A stretch of 64,000 nt of DNA from contig JAIEUA010000007.1 in the NCBI GenBank assembly GCA_019744815.1, positions 124,001 to 188,000 on the forward strand, in the 5' to 3' direction. Source of the DNA: Phycisphaerales bacterium (GTDB taxonomy: Bacteria > Planctomycetota > Phycisphaerae > Phycisphaerales > UBA1924). The number at the start of each line of letters is the position of its first letter. Within the stretch, counting starts at the first letter, position 1. Made by a program: the position numbers and the translations under genes. Positions 53,503-61,705 of this stretch are shown in pieces. The notes under the pieces are model-generated. The model was not told where the DNA came from and did no database searches. It worked only from the letters and a program-made list of their open reading frames with translations.

Positions 53503-54789
53503 ATGCCCATCGCCCGCCGAAACCCCCGCTTCCGGCCCGGCACGGCGTACCTCGCCGCCGTCGGCGTCGGCATGCTCGTCGCCGTGCTCAGCATCGGCTC
53601 GATGGCCACCGCCCGCTCGCGAGCCCGGGCACTGCAGCTCCGCGTCGATGAAGAGATCGCCCGCCAGAACGCCATCGCCGCGGTGGACTACGCCCGCGCC
53701 GTCATCGCCGCCGATTCCGCCTGGCGCACCACCTACGCCACCGAGATGTGGATGAACGGCGTGGAGTTCAACGGCGGCACCTTCGGCTACTCCGTCGTCA
53801 ACCCCAGCGGCGCGATCAACCGCGACCCCCTCGACTCCGTCGTCGTCACCGGCGACGGCGCCAAGGGCCTCGCCCGCCAACGCATGAGCGTCACCCTCGA
53901 CGCCTCCAAGGTCCCGCTCACCTGCCTCAAGGTGCCGATGACCATCGCCGGCGCCATCACCGCGACCAGCGCCACCATCAACGGCAGCGGCCTCACCATC
54001 GCCACCAACGCCGGCTTCACCTCCGTCCTCGCCACCATCCGCCCCAACGTCGAGGCCCGCACCACCATCATCGGCACCGGCTTTGCCGGCACCACCTCCA
54101 CCGGCAACAAAGCCCGCACGCTTCCAGACAGCACCGTCTTCTCGCTCTACACCGCCACCGCCGCCACCATCCCGGTCTCGTCTCTCCCCAGCGGCGGCCT
54201 CCTCGGCCTGGGTGCGAAGCAGATGACCGACATCGTGCTCGGCCCCAACACCAACCCCTACGGCTCCACCAACTCGAGCGGCGTCTACGTCCTCGACTGC
54301 CAGAACTACGCCGTCGCCATCTCCAACTGCCGCATCATCGGCACGCTCATCCTCCTCAACCCCGGCGCCGGCACCACCATCAGCGGCAGCGTGCAGTGGT
54401 CGCCCGCTGTTTCCAACTACCCCTGCCTCCTCGTCAGCGGCAGCATCTCGCTCTCGCTCTCGTCTTCCTCTCTCAGTGAGAACTCCGAGAACGTCAACTT
54501 CAACCCGCCCGGTGCGCCGTATCCCTACACCTCCGGCGCCGCCGACACCGACCAATCCGATTCATACCCCAGCGTCATCGATGGCCTGATCTACGCCAGC
54601 GGCAGCGTCACCATCAGCGGCAGCAACACCGTCGACATGCTCATCGCCGGCGGCACCTGCACGCTCAACGCGCTGTCTTCGCTCACCATCCGCGACGAGG
54701 CAACCTACGCCGCGAACCCCCCGCCAGGCTTCTACACCGTCAAGATGTCGCCGCGTCTGGGCTCGTGGTCGTACGTGGTGGATCCATGA
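53503..54789 (+). CDS. Large Ser/Thr-rich GspK/PilX-like protein of the pseudopilin operon
   Basis: A 428-residue protein with a basic start and one membrane segment (about residues 16-40, AAVGVGMLVAVLSIGSMATA) but no clear prepilin peptidase motif. A helical stretch (EEIARQNAIAAVDYARAVIA) resembles the start of GspK/PilX proteins. The remainder is Thr/Ser/Ala/Asn-rich with repeated short beta units (AGAITATSATINGSGLTIAT; YASGSVTISGS), suggesting a beta-helix-like exported domain. No named family is recognised. It is the last gene of the operon and is followed by a hairpin terminator. Confidence 0.65.
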   Translation: MPIARRNPRFRPGTAYLAAVGVGMLVAVLSIGSMATARSRARALQLRVDEEIARQNAIAAVDYARAVIAADSAWRTTYATEMWMNGVEFNGGTFGYSVVNPSGAINRDPLDSVVVTGDGAKGLARQRMSVTLDASKVPLTCLKVPMTIAGAITATSATINGSGLTIATNAGFTSVLATIRPNVEARTTIIGTGFAGTTSTGNKARTLPDSTVFSLYTATAATIPVSSLPSGGLLGLGAKQMTDIVLGPNTNPYGSTNSSGVYVLDCQNYAVAISNCRIIGTLILLNPGAGTTISGSVQWSPAVSNYPCLLVSGSISLSLSSSSLSENSENVNFNPPGAPYPYTSGAADTDQSDSYPSVIDGLIYASGSVTISGSNTVDMLIAGGTCTLNALSSLTIRDEATYAANPPPGFYTVKMSPRLGSWSYVVDP

Positions 54790-54843
54790 AGAACCGTCCG
54801 TGCAAGCGGAGGATGGGTTTTGTCAACATGCATGCAACGCCGA

Positions 54844-54863
54844 CCCTCCGCTCGCGCGGAGGG
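54844..54863. terminator. Bidirectional hairpin between convergent operons
   Basis: A perfect 8-bp stem CCCTCCGC/GCGGAGGG with a TCGC loop lies between the plus-strand pseudopilin operon and the minus-strand ketosynthase gene. T-tracts are weak on both sides, so it is a probable but not certain terminator. Confidence 0.55.
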
Positions 54864-54889
54864 TTCGTCAATCCACCCAGAAACTGGCC

Positions 54890-56215
54890 TTACACCCGCA
54901 GCTTGCGCACCGCGATCGTGTCGTTCTGCCCGCCAAACCCGAACGAGTTGCTCAAGCAGACGTCCACGCCGCCCTGCTCGCGCAGATCGCGGGCCGCGTT
55001 GGGCACGTAATCCAGATCGCACTCGGGATCCGGCGTCTTCAGATTCATCGTCGGCGGCACAAAGCCGGTCTGGATCGCCTTGACGCAGGTCATCAGCTCC
55101 ACCGCGCCCGCGGCCTGAATCAGATGCCCCAGCATGCTCTTCACGCTGCTGAACGGCACCTTCGGCGCCAGCGCCCCGAAGACGCCCTTCACCGCCGTCG
55201 TCTCGATCTTGTCGTTCTCTTTCGTGCCCGTGCCGTGAGCGCTGATGTAGTGCACCTGAGGCCTGCCGTCGGGCCCCGGCTCCCGCGGCGAGATCCCCGC
55301 CTGGCGCAGCGCCTGGCTCATCGCCGCGATCGCGCCGCGGCCGTCGGGCTGAATATCCGTGATCCGGAACGCGTCCGCGCTGCTGCCATACCCAGCAACC
55401 TCGGCCAGCACCGTCGCGCCGCGGGCCCGGGCATGATCCAGCGACTCCAGCACCAACATCCCCGCACCCTCGCCCATGACAAACCCATCGCGAGTCTGAT
55501 CAAACGGCCGGGCGGCGTGGGCGTAGTCGTCGCGCCGCTGGCTCATCGCGGTCAAGCGCACAAAACCCGTCATGCCCAGCATGTGGATCATCGAGTGGCT
55601 GCCGCCCGCGAACATGATGTCCGCGTCGCCGCGCCGGATGATCTCGAACGCCTCGCCGATCGCCTGCGTGCTCGCCGCGCACGCGGTCATGCAGTTGAAC
55701 GCCGGCCCGCGGCAGCCAAACTCCGCCGCCACGTGGCTCATCGTCAGGTTCGGTTCCTGCTCCGTCTCGGCCTCGACCGTCATCGCCGGCAGCGCCCGCT
55801 GCGCCCATGCCTTGCCATCGACCGTCCGGGTGTCGGCCTTCCAGCCCGCGATGTTGGCGGCGTTGAAGTTCTCGTAGTCCAGCGGCCCTTCGCCGCTGCC
55901 GAGGTAGATCCCGAAGCGCCGCCGGTTCAGCTTCGCCTGCGCCAGCCCCGCCTGCTTCCACGCCTGAGCCGCTGCACCGAGCGCGTACTTGGTGCCCAGG
56001 CTCGCCATCGCGTGCGGCGTCACATCATCAAGGAAGTGCTTGAGGTCAAAGTTCTTGACCTCCGACGCGAAGTTGGTCGCGAACGTCGTCGCGTCAAACC
56101 GCGTCACCGGCCCGATGCCGCTCGCCCCCGCGAGCAGCTTGGCCCAGACCGAGTCCACATCACTCCCCAGGGGAGTGACCCAGCCCATACCGGTGATGAC
56201 AACTGGAGAAGGCAC
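54890..56215 (-). CDS. Beta-ketoacyl-ACP synthase (FabF-like), catalytically intact
   Basis: A 441-residue condensing enzyme of the FabF class that extends acyl chains from malonyl-ACP. The Cys-His-His triad is complete: CMTACAASTQAIGEA, SAHGTGTKEND and SVKSMLGHLIQAAGAVE. The start is GTG 56215. A second ketosynthase-like protein with a lost triad is encoded at 57201, in the same direction. Together they resemble KS-alpha/KS-beta pairs of type II polyketide or ladderane-type systems rather than housekeeping FabF; no ACP gene is in the window. The actual product is unknown. Confidence 0.92.
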   Translation of the reverse strand: MPSPVVITGMGWVTPLGSDVDSVWAKLLAGASGIGPVTRFDATTFATNFASEVKNFDLKHFLDDVTPHAMASLGTKYALGAAAQAWKQAGLAQAKLNRRRFGIYLGSGEGPLDYENFNAANIAGWKADTRTVDGKAWAQRALPAMTVEAETEQEPNLTMSHVAAEFGCRGPAFNCMTACAASTQAIGEAFEIIRRGDADIMFAGGSHSMIHMLGMTGFVRLTAMSQRRDDYAHAARPFDQTRDGFVMGEGAGMLVLESLDHARARGATVLAEVAGYGSSADAFRITDIQPDGRGAIAAMSQALRQAGISPREPGPDGRPQVHYISAHGTGTKENDKIETTAVKGVFGALAPKVPFSSVKSMLGHLIQAAGAVELMTCVKAIQTGFVPPTMNLKTPDPECDLDYVPNAARDLREQGGVDVCLSNSFGFGGQNDTIAVRKLRV

Positions 56216-56351
56216 TTGGAGCTAAAGCTTGAGACTAAAGGCTTGGAACGAGGGCTTGATACCGGGGAATTGGCTTAAGGGCAAGACGCTCTCAGACACA
56301 CATCACTGAACTTCGGCCCCCTGTGCCGAGCGCTCAGTGTCTCGTGGCCTC

Positions 56352-56912
56352 TTAGGCCTTCTCATCAAAGTCGTACATCGCCTCGTCGCCGTCATGATGA
56401 TCGCCCGGCGTGATGCCCTTGGCGGCGTTGATCTTGTCCACGTTCAGCACCCGCACCAGGCCGTCCTTCAGCAGGCGGCCGGCGAAGTTGATGATCAGGC
56501 CCAGCTCCAGGTCCGCGCTCTTGAGCTGCGCCCGAAGCGTCGAACGCTCGCTGCCGCTCACATCGCGGTATGCGGCCATCACGTCCACGATGAACCGATC
56601 CTCGATCAACAGATCGCAGATCGAGTGCCCCACCACCTGGTCCTTGTACTTGACCGGGATCGAGTGATTGGACTTGAAGTTGATCCCCTGGGCCCGCATC
56701 TCCTGCTGCAGCGCGGTCATGTAGACCGACTCGTCGTACCCGCCGCCCAGGGCCATGTGCACGTCGCGGGCGCAGCCGATCACTTTGTGGCTGATCGAGG
56801 TCAGCGTCGGATCAAGCTCCGAGAGCGGGATGCCACGCCGCGGCGGGCCGCCGCGACCACGGCCGCGGCCTTCGTTGGAGTGAGAACGGTTGTCGTTGCG
56901 GTAGTCGCTCAT
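56352..56912 (-). CDS. GxxExxY family protein
   Basis: A 186-residue protein. Residues about 45-165 match the GxxExxY family, a PDDEXK-nuclease-like fold: ARDVHMALGGGYDESVYMTALQQEM, VGHSICDLLIEDRFIVDVMA and a late LVRVLN. The signature reads GGGYDESVY, with Asp replacing the usual Glu. The family is common in environmental bacteria and its role is unknown. The N-terminal 30 residues are Arg/Gly/Asn-rich. The start at 56912 has GGAG about 12 bases upstream. It is placed between the two ketosynthase genes. Confidence 0.82.
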   Translation of the reverse strand: MSDYRNDNRSHSNEGRGRGRGGPPRRGIPLSELDPTLTSISHKVIGCARDVHMALGGGYDESVYMTALQQEMRAQGINFKSNHSIPVKYKDQVVGHSICDLLIEDRFIVDVMAAYRDVSGSERSTLRAQLKSADLELGLIINFAGRLLKDGLVRVLNVDKINAAKGITPGDHHDGDEAMYDFDEKA

Positions 56913-57016
56913 AAAAGAGGCTCCGAAGTCTGCCACACGTAGAGACGCCCCAAAAGGGACGCCAATGGTAGCGGGCGGACAGCAACAGGCATGAGAGGCC
57001 CGATGCCGCCGCGCCT

Positions 57017-57172
57017 CCTCTCCCCGCTTGCGGGGAGAGGACGACTCGACGCAACGCGTCGAGTCAGGTGAGGGGATTGCGGGTACCTACAGGCTCCGAC
57101 ATCTGAACGCCCCTTGCCCCTCCCCGGTCTCGCTGCGCTCGACCACCCCTCCCCGCTGAAGCGGGGTGGGGA
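57017..57172. repeat. Cluster of GC-rich palindromes in the gap 56913-57200
   Basis: The 288-base gap has no gene but three stem-loops: CCTCTCCCCG-CTTG-CGGGGAGAGG at 57017-57040, GACTCGACG/CGTCGAGTC at 57043-57065, and CCCCTCCCCGC-TGAA-GCGGGGTGGGG at 57147-57171 with one mismatch. The hairpin at 1300-1320 is of the same style. They may be mobile palindromic (REP-like) units. Confidence 0.7.
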
Positions 57173-57200
57173 GGCGCGATCCCCGAGCTGCAACTCTTGG

Positions 57201-58598
57201 TCAAACCTTCTTTAAAACCAACGCCGCGTTCTGCCCGCCCAAGGCCGATGTCACGACCAGCACGCACCGCAGATTGGCCGACCGCGCCGCAACCGGCCCC
57301 GCCTGAAGGTCACTCGGGCACGACCCGCCGTGAATGCGTGCCGGCAAGCGCTGCTCGCGCACCGCCATCGCACCCGCCGCGAGCTGCAACCCGCCCACGC
57401 CCGCGACCGCGGCGCCCGTGTTGGGCACCACCGTAATCAGCGGGATGTCCTTCAGCCGCGCTCCAAAGACCTGACGCAGCGCCGCCGCCTCGGTCGCGTC
57501 CGCGTGCGCGATCCCGCTCGCATACGGCACGATCGCGTCGATCTCGCCCGCCGAGACCTTCGCATCCGCCAGCGCGTTCTCGATCGCGTACACAACCCCA
57601 TCGTGCGGCTTCTCGTCGTCCGACAGCCGCGAACGCGTGCGGATCGCCTCGTACCCCGGCGGCGGCGAGTGCGACGCGCCAAAGCCCGCCAGCTCGCAGT
57701 ACGCCTTCGCCCCGCGGGCCGCCGCCTTGCTCATCTCTTCGATCACGAACATCCCGCCGCCCTCGCCCAGCACGGTCCCCTTCGCCGCCGCGTCATACGG
57801 CCGCACCACCGACTTCGCGTCGACGCCCGCGTCGCACGGCGCGAGATGCTTCAGCAGCGTCCACCGCAGCGTGCCCATCAGGTTGGTCTTGCTCTCCGCC
57901 CCGCCGCTGAAGCACGCGTCCGCCGCGTCGCGCTGGATGACCCGCATCCCCTCGCCCACCGAGAGCAGCACGCTCGCCTCGGCGCACGTGATCGTGTTGC
58001 TCGGCCCCTCACAGCCGTGGATGATCGTCACATGGCACGCGAGCATGTTGGGCAGGTACTTGAGCATCCACAACGGCTGCAGGTTGTTCATCCCGCCCAC
58101 GCCCGTCGGGTGCTTCTCGGTCGCGATCGTGCCCCAGCGCCAGTACTCGAACGCGCCCTGCTCGTTGGTGGCCGTCGCGAGCGCCGCCGAGAGCTCGTCC
58201 GTCTCGGCGTTGATCAGCCCCGCGCCGATCTGGCACCCGACCCGATCACCCGGATACGTCGTCTGCCCCGGCCCCCCGTCCAGCGTGCCGCGGGTCACGA
58301 ACCCGGCGTCCTCGATCGCCAGCCGGGCCGCGGCCACCGCGAGATCGGTGTCCCGGGCCATCACCTTCACCGCCTTGCGGTACGACTTGGGCACGTAGTC
58401 CTTCGCCGAGAAACCGCCCGGCGTGCCGTCGGCTCCCTTCACCTCACCCGCCAGCCGAGTCGGGAACCCCGACGCGTCGAAGAGGCGAGCCTCCTCCAAC
58501 CCGCTCACCCCAGCGCACAGCCCGTCCCACAGGGCCTTGGCACCCACACCCAGCGCGCTCACGGCTCCCACCCCGGTGATAACAACACGACGGCTCAT
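57201..58598 (-). CDS. Ketosynthase-like protein lacking the catalytic triad (KS-beta/CLF-like)
   Basis: A 465-residue condensing-enzyme fold starting MSRRVVITGVGAVSALGVGA, ATG 58598. Aligning without gaps from GPS to the GGAE motif, the catalytic Cys is Glu (GPSNTITCAEASVLL). The first His motif HGTGT is replaced by YASGIAHADATEA and the second (KSMTGH) by VPNTGAAVAG. Loss of the Cys with retention of the fold is the hallmark of chain-length-factor (KS-beta) proteins, which usually have Gln at that site. A non-catalytic partner of the intact ketosynthase at 54890 is inferred. The two genes are separated by the GxxExxY gene and repeats. Confidence 0.85.
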   Translation of the reverse strand: MSRRVVITGVGAVSALGVGAKALWDGLCAGVSGLEEARLFDASGFPTRLAGEVKGADGTPGGFSAKDYVPKSYRKAVKVMARDTDLAVAAARLAIEDAGFVTRGTLDGGPGQTTYPGDRVGCQIGAGLINAETDELSAALATATNEQGAFEYWRWGTIATEKHPTGVGGMNNLQPLWMLKYLPNMLACHVTIIHGCEGPSNTITCAEASVLLSVGEGMRVIQRDAADACFSGGAESKTNLMGTLRWTLLKHLAPCDAGVDAKSVVRPYDAAAKGTVLGEGGGMFVIEEMSKAAARGAKAYCELAGFGASHSPPPGYEAIRTRSRLSDDEKPHDGVVYAIENALADAKVSAGEIDAIVPYASGIAHADATEAAALRQVFGARLKDIPLITVVPNTGAAVAGVGGLQLAAGAMAVREQRLPARIHGGSCPSDLQAGPVAARSANLRCVLVVTSALGGQNAALVLKKV

Positions 58599-58610
58599 GG
58601 GGGATTCTAG

Positions 58611-58716
58611 AAATGGCCAAAGGGCCAAATCGCCAAATGGCAAAAGAGCCATCGCAGGCCTCCCCCTTCTCAATTTGGCCCTTTGGCCATTTGGTCCTTT
58701 GGCCCTTTGACATTTG
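58611..58716. repeat. GGCCAAA word-repeat palindrome
   Basis: Left arm 58611-58650 reiterates GGCCAAA and GCCAAAT; right arm 58672-58716 reiterates TTTGGCC, giving a long imperfect inverted repeat between divergent genes. Its architecture mirrors the TTTGAGC elements, but the word differs. Confidence 0.75.
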
Positions 58717-58758
58717 TCGCCCCCAACCCCTCGCCCGCCCGATACCGTTCCCGTGCTC

Positions 58759-59271
58759 ATGTCCGCCGACATGCCCAAAGCCGCCGCCTCGTCCCGGTCG
58801 CTCGTCGATCCGGGGTGGCTGTTTGTCATCGCCGGCATCGTGCTCTTGCTCGCGACGGTGCTCATCCCAGCCGCCGAGCAGCTGCGTCGTGCCAACTGGC
58901 AGCGCGACCGCGCCCTGCTCGTCGAGAAGCACCGCCAGGAACGCCTCACCCGCTACCGCGAGTTCGTCACCGCCCTCGAGCGCGGCGAACGTTCCCTCGT
59001 TCTCGCCCTGGCCGCCAGCCAGCTGAATCAGGTCCCCGCCGACCGCACGCCCATCGGCGTCGGCAAGAAGTCCGGCTACACCGACATCAACGCCGGCAGC
59101 GCCAGCATCTTCCCGAACCTCGAGCCCGATCCGATCGAGCTGCCCGAGTTCAAGCAGTTCGACAGCACGCTCAGCCGCATGGTGACCGACGACAAAACCC
59201 GCCCCTGGATCATCGTGGTCGGCGCCGTGCTGGTCTTCGTCGGCGTCCTGCCCGCCAGCCGCTCCAAGTAA
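58759..59271 (+). CDS. Hypothetical membrane protein with two terminal membrane segments
   Basis: A 170-residue protein with one membrane segment near the N-terminus (about residues 17-38, WLFVIAGIVLLLATVLIPA) and one near the C-terminus (about 149-166, WIIVVGAVLVFVGVLPAS). In between is a coiled-coil-like stretch (RRANWQRDRALLVEKHRQER) and a polar loop. The topology suggests a periplasmic or cytosolic loop held by two anchors. I do not recognise the family. The start at 58759 places the protein just after the GGCCAAA palindrome; 58714 is in frame but inside the repeat region. Confidence 0.65.
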   Translation: MSADMPKAAASSRSLVDPGWLFVIAGIVLLLATVLIPAAEQLRRANWQRDRALLVEKHRQERLTRYREFVTALERGERSLVLALAASQLNQVPADRTPIGVGKKSGYTDINAGSASIFPNLEPDPIELPEFKQFDSTLSRMVTDDKTRPWIIVVGAVLVFVGVLPASRSK

Positions 59272-59290
59272 GTCGAGACCAAGCCGCCAC

Positions 59291-59350
59291 CAGAGACGAA
59301 CACACTTCGTCTCTCCGTCTCTCCGTCTCTTGGTCTCTTCGTCTCTCTGC
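59291..59350. repeat. GAGACGAA/CGTCTC word-repeat array, copy 2
   Basis: A short left arm GAGACGAAC is followed by six reiterations of CGTCTCT or GGTCTCT on the right, between convergent genes. It is related to 35086-35204, though the left arm is much shorter. Confidence 0.7.
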
Positions 59351-59356
59351 TTTCCC

Positions 59357-60205
59357 TTACCCCACCACCGCCAGCACATGCCGGTGCAGCGTGTCCACCA
59401 CCTGCTGGAACTGCATGTCGCTGGTGTCGACGCAGATCGCGTTGCCCGGACACATCAGGGGCCCATCGGCACGGCTCGAATCGCTGCGGTCGCGTTCCAG
59501 GATCTCGGCCGTGATCGCGCCCAGGTCCGCCGCCGAGCCCATCGCCACCATCTGCTCCGCACGCCGCCGGGCCCGAACGTCCGCCGAGGCATCCAGATAG
59601 AACTTCACCACCGCATCGGGGAAAACCACCGAGCCCTGGTCGCGTCCCTCGGTCACGAGCCGCGGATGCTGCTGCCCGATCAGCCGCTGCTTGCGCACCA
59701 TGTGCTCGCGCAGCTCCTTGATCGAAGCCAGCGGCGAGACCACCTCGGTCACATCCTTCTGCCGGATGCGGTGATCGATCGGCACGCCGTGGGCCAAGAT
59801 CGTCGGCGGATCGCGGGTCCAGTCAAAGTGCAGGTCCGCCGCCGCGGTCCGGGCCACCACCGCGGCGTGGTCGTTGATGTCGATCCCATGGTCGATGCAG
59901 ATCGCCGCCGCCGCCCGGTACATCGCACCGGTGTCGAGGAAGTCGAGCCCGAGCTGCTTGGCCAGCGCGCGAGCGACAGACGATTTCCCCGTCCCCGCGG
60001 GGCCGTCGATCGTGATGACGATGCGTTGATCAGGTGAGAGCATGGCGAGGCAACCGGAGCCGCCAAGCGTAGCGGGGTCGCGGTCGCACACCACCCGTTC
60101 CATATCCATCGCGGCGCACGATTCCGCGTGCGACACCTCCACCACCTCGATCATCTCGAAGGCGATGCTCTCGTCCTGAACCGTGTCCTGACGCGTCGTG
60201 TTCAT
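59357..60205 (-). CDS. cmk: Cytidylate kinase, possibly N-terminally extended
   Basis: Cmk phosphorylates CMP and dCMP. The kinase core has P-loop IDGPAGTGKSSVARALA, LDTGAMYRAAAAICIDHG, the NMP-binding region and late TEGRDQGSVVFPDAVVKF and LDASADVRARRRAEQM. From the family-typical ATG at 60043 it would be 228 residues, the usual size. However, the in-frame ATG at 60205 is preceded by a strong GGGAGG ribosome site seven bases away, whereas 60043 has none. The extra 54 residues (acidic, with a Cys-containing AESCAAMDMERVV) may therefore be a real N-terminal extension of unknown role. I annotate the longer form. Confidence 0.9.
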   Translation of the reverse strand: MNTTRQDTVQDESIAFEMIEVVEVSHAESCAAMDMERVVCDRDPATLGGSGCLAMLSPDQRIVITIDGPAGTGKSSVARALAKQLGLDFLDTGAMYRAAAAICIDHGIDINDHAAVVARTAAADLHFDWTRDPPTILAHGVPIDHRIRQKDVTEVVSPLASIKELREHMVRKQRLIGQQHPRLVTEGRDQGSVVFPDAVVKFYLDASADVRARRRAEQMVAMGSAADLGAITAEILERDRSDSSRADGPLMCPGNAICVDTSDMQFQQVVDTLHRHVLAVVG

Positions 60206-60302
60206 GGTCGATCCTCCCGACGTCCTCGAGCGAAGGCAAACCCCTCGCTGCGGTGTGGAATCGCACGAACTGCTTCACACAATCTTCGTCGCCGACGCTC
60301 GA

Positions 60303-61520
60303 TCAGGCCGATGCCGCGGCGTGATCGAGGGCCGCACGGAGAAGACGCTGGCTCTTGCGGATGCCCAGTGTAACATCTCCGCTGCCTCGATAGTCTACCG
60401 CCAGTGTCGAGTCGAAACCGACCGACGCCACCGCCGCGACCATCTTAAAGATGTCGTAGGCCTTGTGGGCGGGCAGAGGCTCGGCCGGAGCCGCGGGCGC
60501 GTCCCCGCCCTCGCCGGCAAAGATGTCCGCGATCAGGTCCTCCAGAGCCGCATCGTCCAGCTCCTCGACCTCATCGTCCTCGGCCTCGGGCGCAGCCTTG
60601 GCCTCGACCGGCTTCGCCGCGTCCTTGCCGCCCTCCTTGGCCGCCTTCTTGCCCTTGGAGGGCTTAGCCTCGGCCTCGCCCATCTCGGGCTTGGAATCGG
60701 GCTTGGGCTCGGACTTGCCCTTCTTCTTGGGCTTGGGCTTCGCCTCTTCGTCCTCGTCCTTGGGCGGGATCGACGTGCGGGCCGACTTCTTCTTCGGCAC
60801 CTCGTCCTCGTCGTCCTCGTCGCGTTTGCGGGCCGGAGCCTTCGGCGGCAGCTTCAGGCCACCTTCCGGCGGGTCGCTGAAATCGAGCGTCGAGGCCAGC
60901 ACCGCCGACGCGTACGGCGTGATCCGCCGCAGGTACGTCACCGCCTCGTCGTCGCTCCCCGTCGCTTCGCGGGCAAACTGGAAGTCCGGCAGCGTCCCGA
61001 TCCGGAAGCCGCCCACCTTCTTAATGAGGTCCGTCATCCGTTCGGGCTTAGAGGTCAACCCCTTCGACGGGCTGACCAAGAGGTTCAGCTCCAGCCGCTC
61101 CGCCCGGTCCACGATCTTCCGCAGCCGCTGCCACACCAACTGCATCGCGTTGTCGTCGTCAGGGGCCTCCACCCGCAGCGCCGCGGCGGTGCAAGACAGG
61201 ATCTGCGCCGCTTGGATCACCCGGTGCATCCGCTCAATCGCGGCCTCCGCGGCCGCGGCGTCATTGGTCCCCAGGTTCTGCGATTGGGCCTCGATGAGCA
61301 GCAGGCAGGGGCACCCCGCCCGGTCGGCCCGCTCCCGGAACGCCTCCAGCTTGCGCCGGTCGGCTCCGACCAGCAGATCGGTGGTCAGGTTCAGGCCGCC
61401 CAGACCCAGCACCTCCCGGGTGTACTGAGGAAGGTCCGCCAGGGCCAGCGACGGCGGCGTCTTGCCCGGTTGGCCGAGCAATTGCCCTCGGAGGCAGGAG
61501 GCATTCAGAGTCAGCAGCAT
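60303..61520 (-). CDS. TIM-barrel-like protein interrupted by a charged low-complexity insert
   Basis: A 405-residue protein. Residues about 1-210 look like a sugar-phosphate isomerase/epimerase (xylose-isomerase-like) TIM barrel: LLTLNASCLRGQLLGQP, DLLVGADRRKLEAF, LVSPSKGLTSKPERMTDLI and FRIGTLPDFQFA. A Lys/Glu/Pro-rich disordered insert (about 225-345) follows, then a barrel-like end (HKAYDIFKMVAAVASVGFDS, AVDYRGSGDVTLGI). No catalytic set can be confirmed. The start at 61520 gives the folded region directly; the frame is open to 61787. A good promoter and a structured leader lie upstream. Confidence 0.6.
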   Translation of the reverse strand: MLLTLNASCLRGQLLGQPGKTPPSLALADLPQYTREVLGLGGLNLTTDLLVGADRRKLEAFRERADRAGCPCLLLIEAQSQNLGTNDAAAAEAAIERMHRVIQAAQILSCTAAALRVEAPDDDNAMQLVWQRLRKIVDRAERLELNLLVSPSKGLTSKPERMTDLIKKVGGFRIGTLPDFQFAREATGSDDEAVTYLRRITPYASAVLASTLDFSDPPEGGLKLPPKAPARKRDEDDEDEVPKKKSARTSIPPKDEDEEAKPKPKKKGKSEPKPDSKPEMGEAEAKPSKGKKAAKEGGKDAAKPVEAKAAPEAEDDEVEELDDAALEDLIADIFAGEGGDAPAAPAEPLPAHKAYDIFKMVAAVASVGFDSTLAVDYRGSGDVTLGIRKSQRLLRAALDHAAASA

Positions 61521-61620
61521 CGGTTGGCACTGTAGCGACGCCGCCGCGATCGGGCCGGACACGCCTTCCCGATCCGCTCGCTCACGCCTTCTTGGTGGCC
61601 CACACCCCCTCAAACAACAA

Positions 61621-61650
61621 GACGGTCGAGGCCTTTCAGCCGCGACCGTC
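61621..61650 (-). promoter_or_regulatory. Hairpin in the leader of the TIM-barrel-like gene
   Basis: On the minus strand GACGGTCG/CGACCGTC forms an 8-bp stem with an inner GGC/GCC pair, followed by TTGTTGTTT. Flanking CCCCTC and GAGGGG could extend the pairing. It lies about 100 bases before the start codon and could be an attenuator or protein-binding leader structure. Confidence 0.45.
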
Positions 61651-61675
61651 CGGAGGGGAAAAAGGTAACAGCTCC

Positions 61676-61705
61676 AAGATACCACAAGCGAACCGCCCGA
61701 GTCAA
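61676..61705 (-). promoter_or_regulatory. Sigma-70-type promoter for the TIM-barrel-like gene
   Basis: On the minus strand TTGACT (61705-61700) and TATCTT (61681-61676) are 18 bases apart, within a relatively AT-rich stretch. Transcription would start near 61669 and give a leader of about 150 bases containing the hairpin at 61621-61650. Confidence 0.6.
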
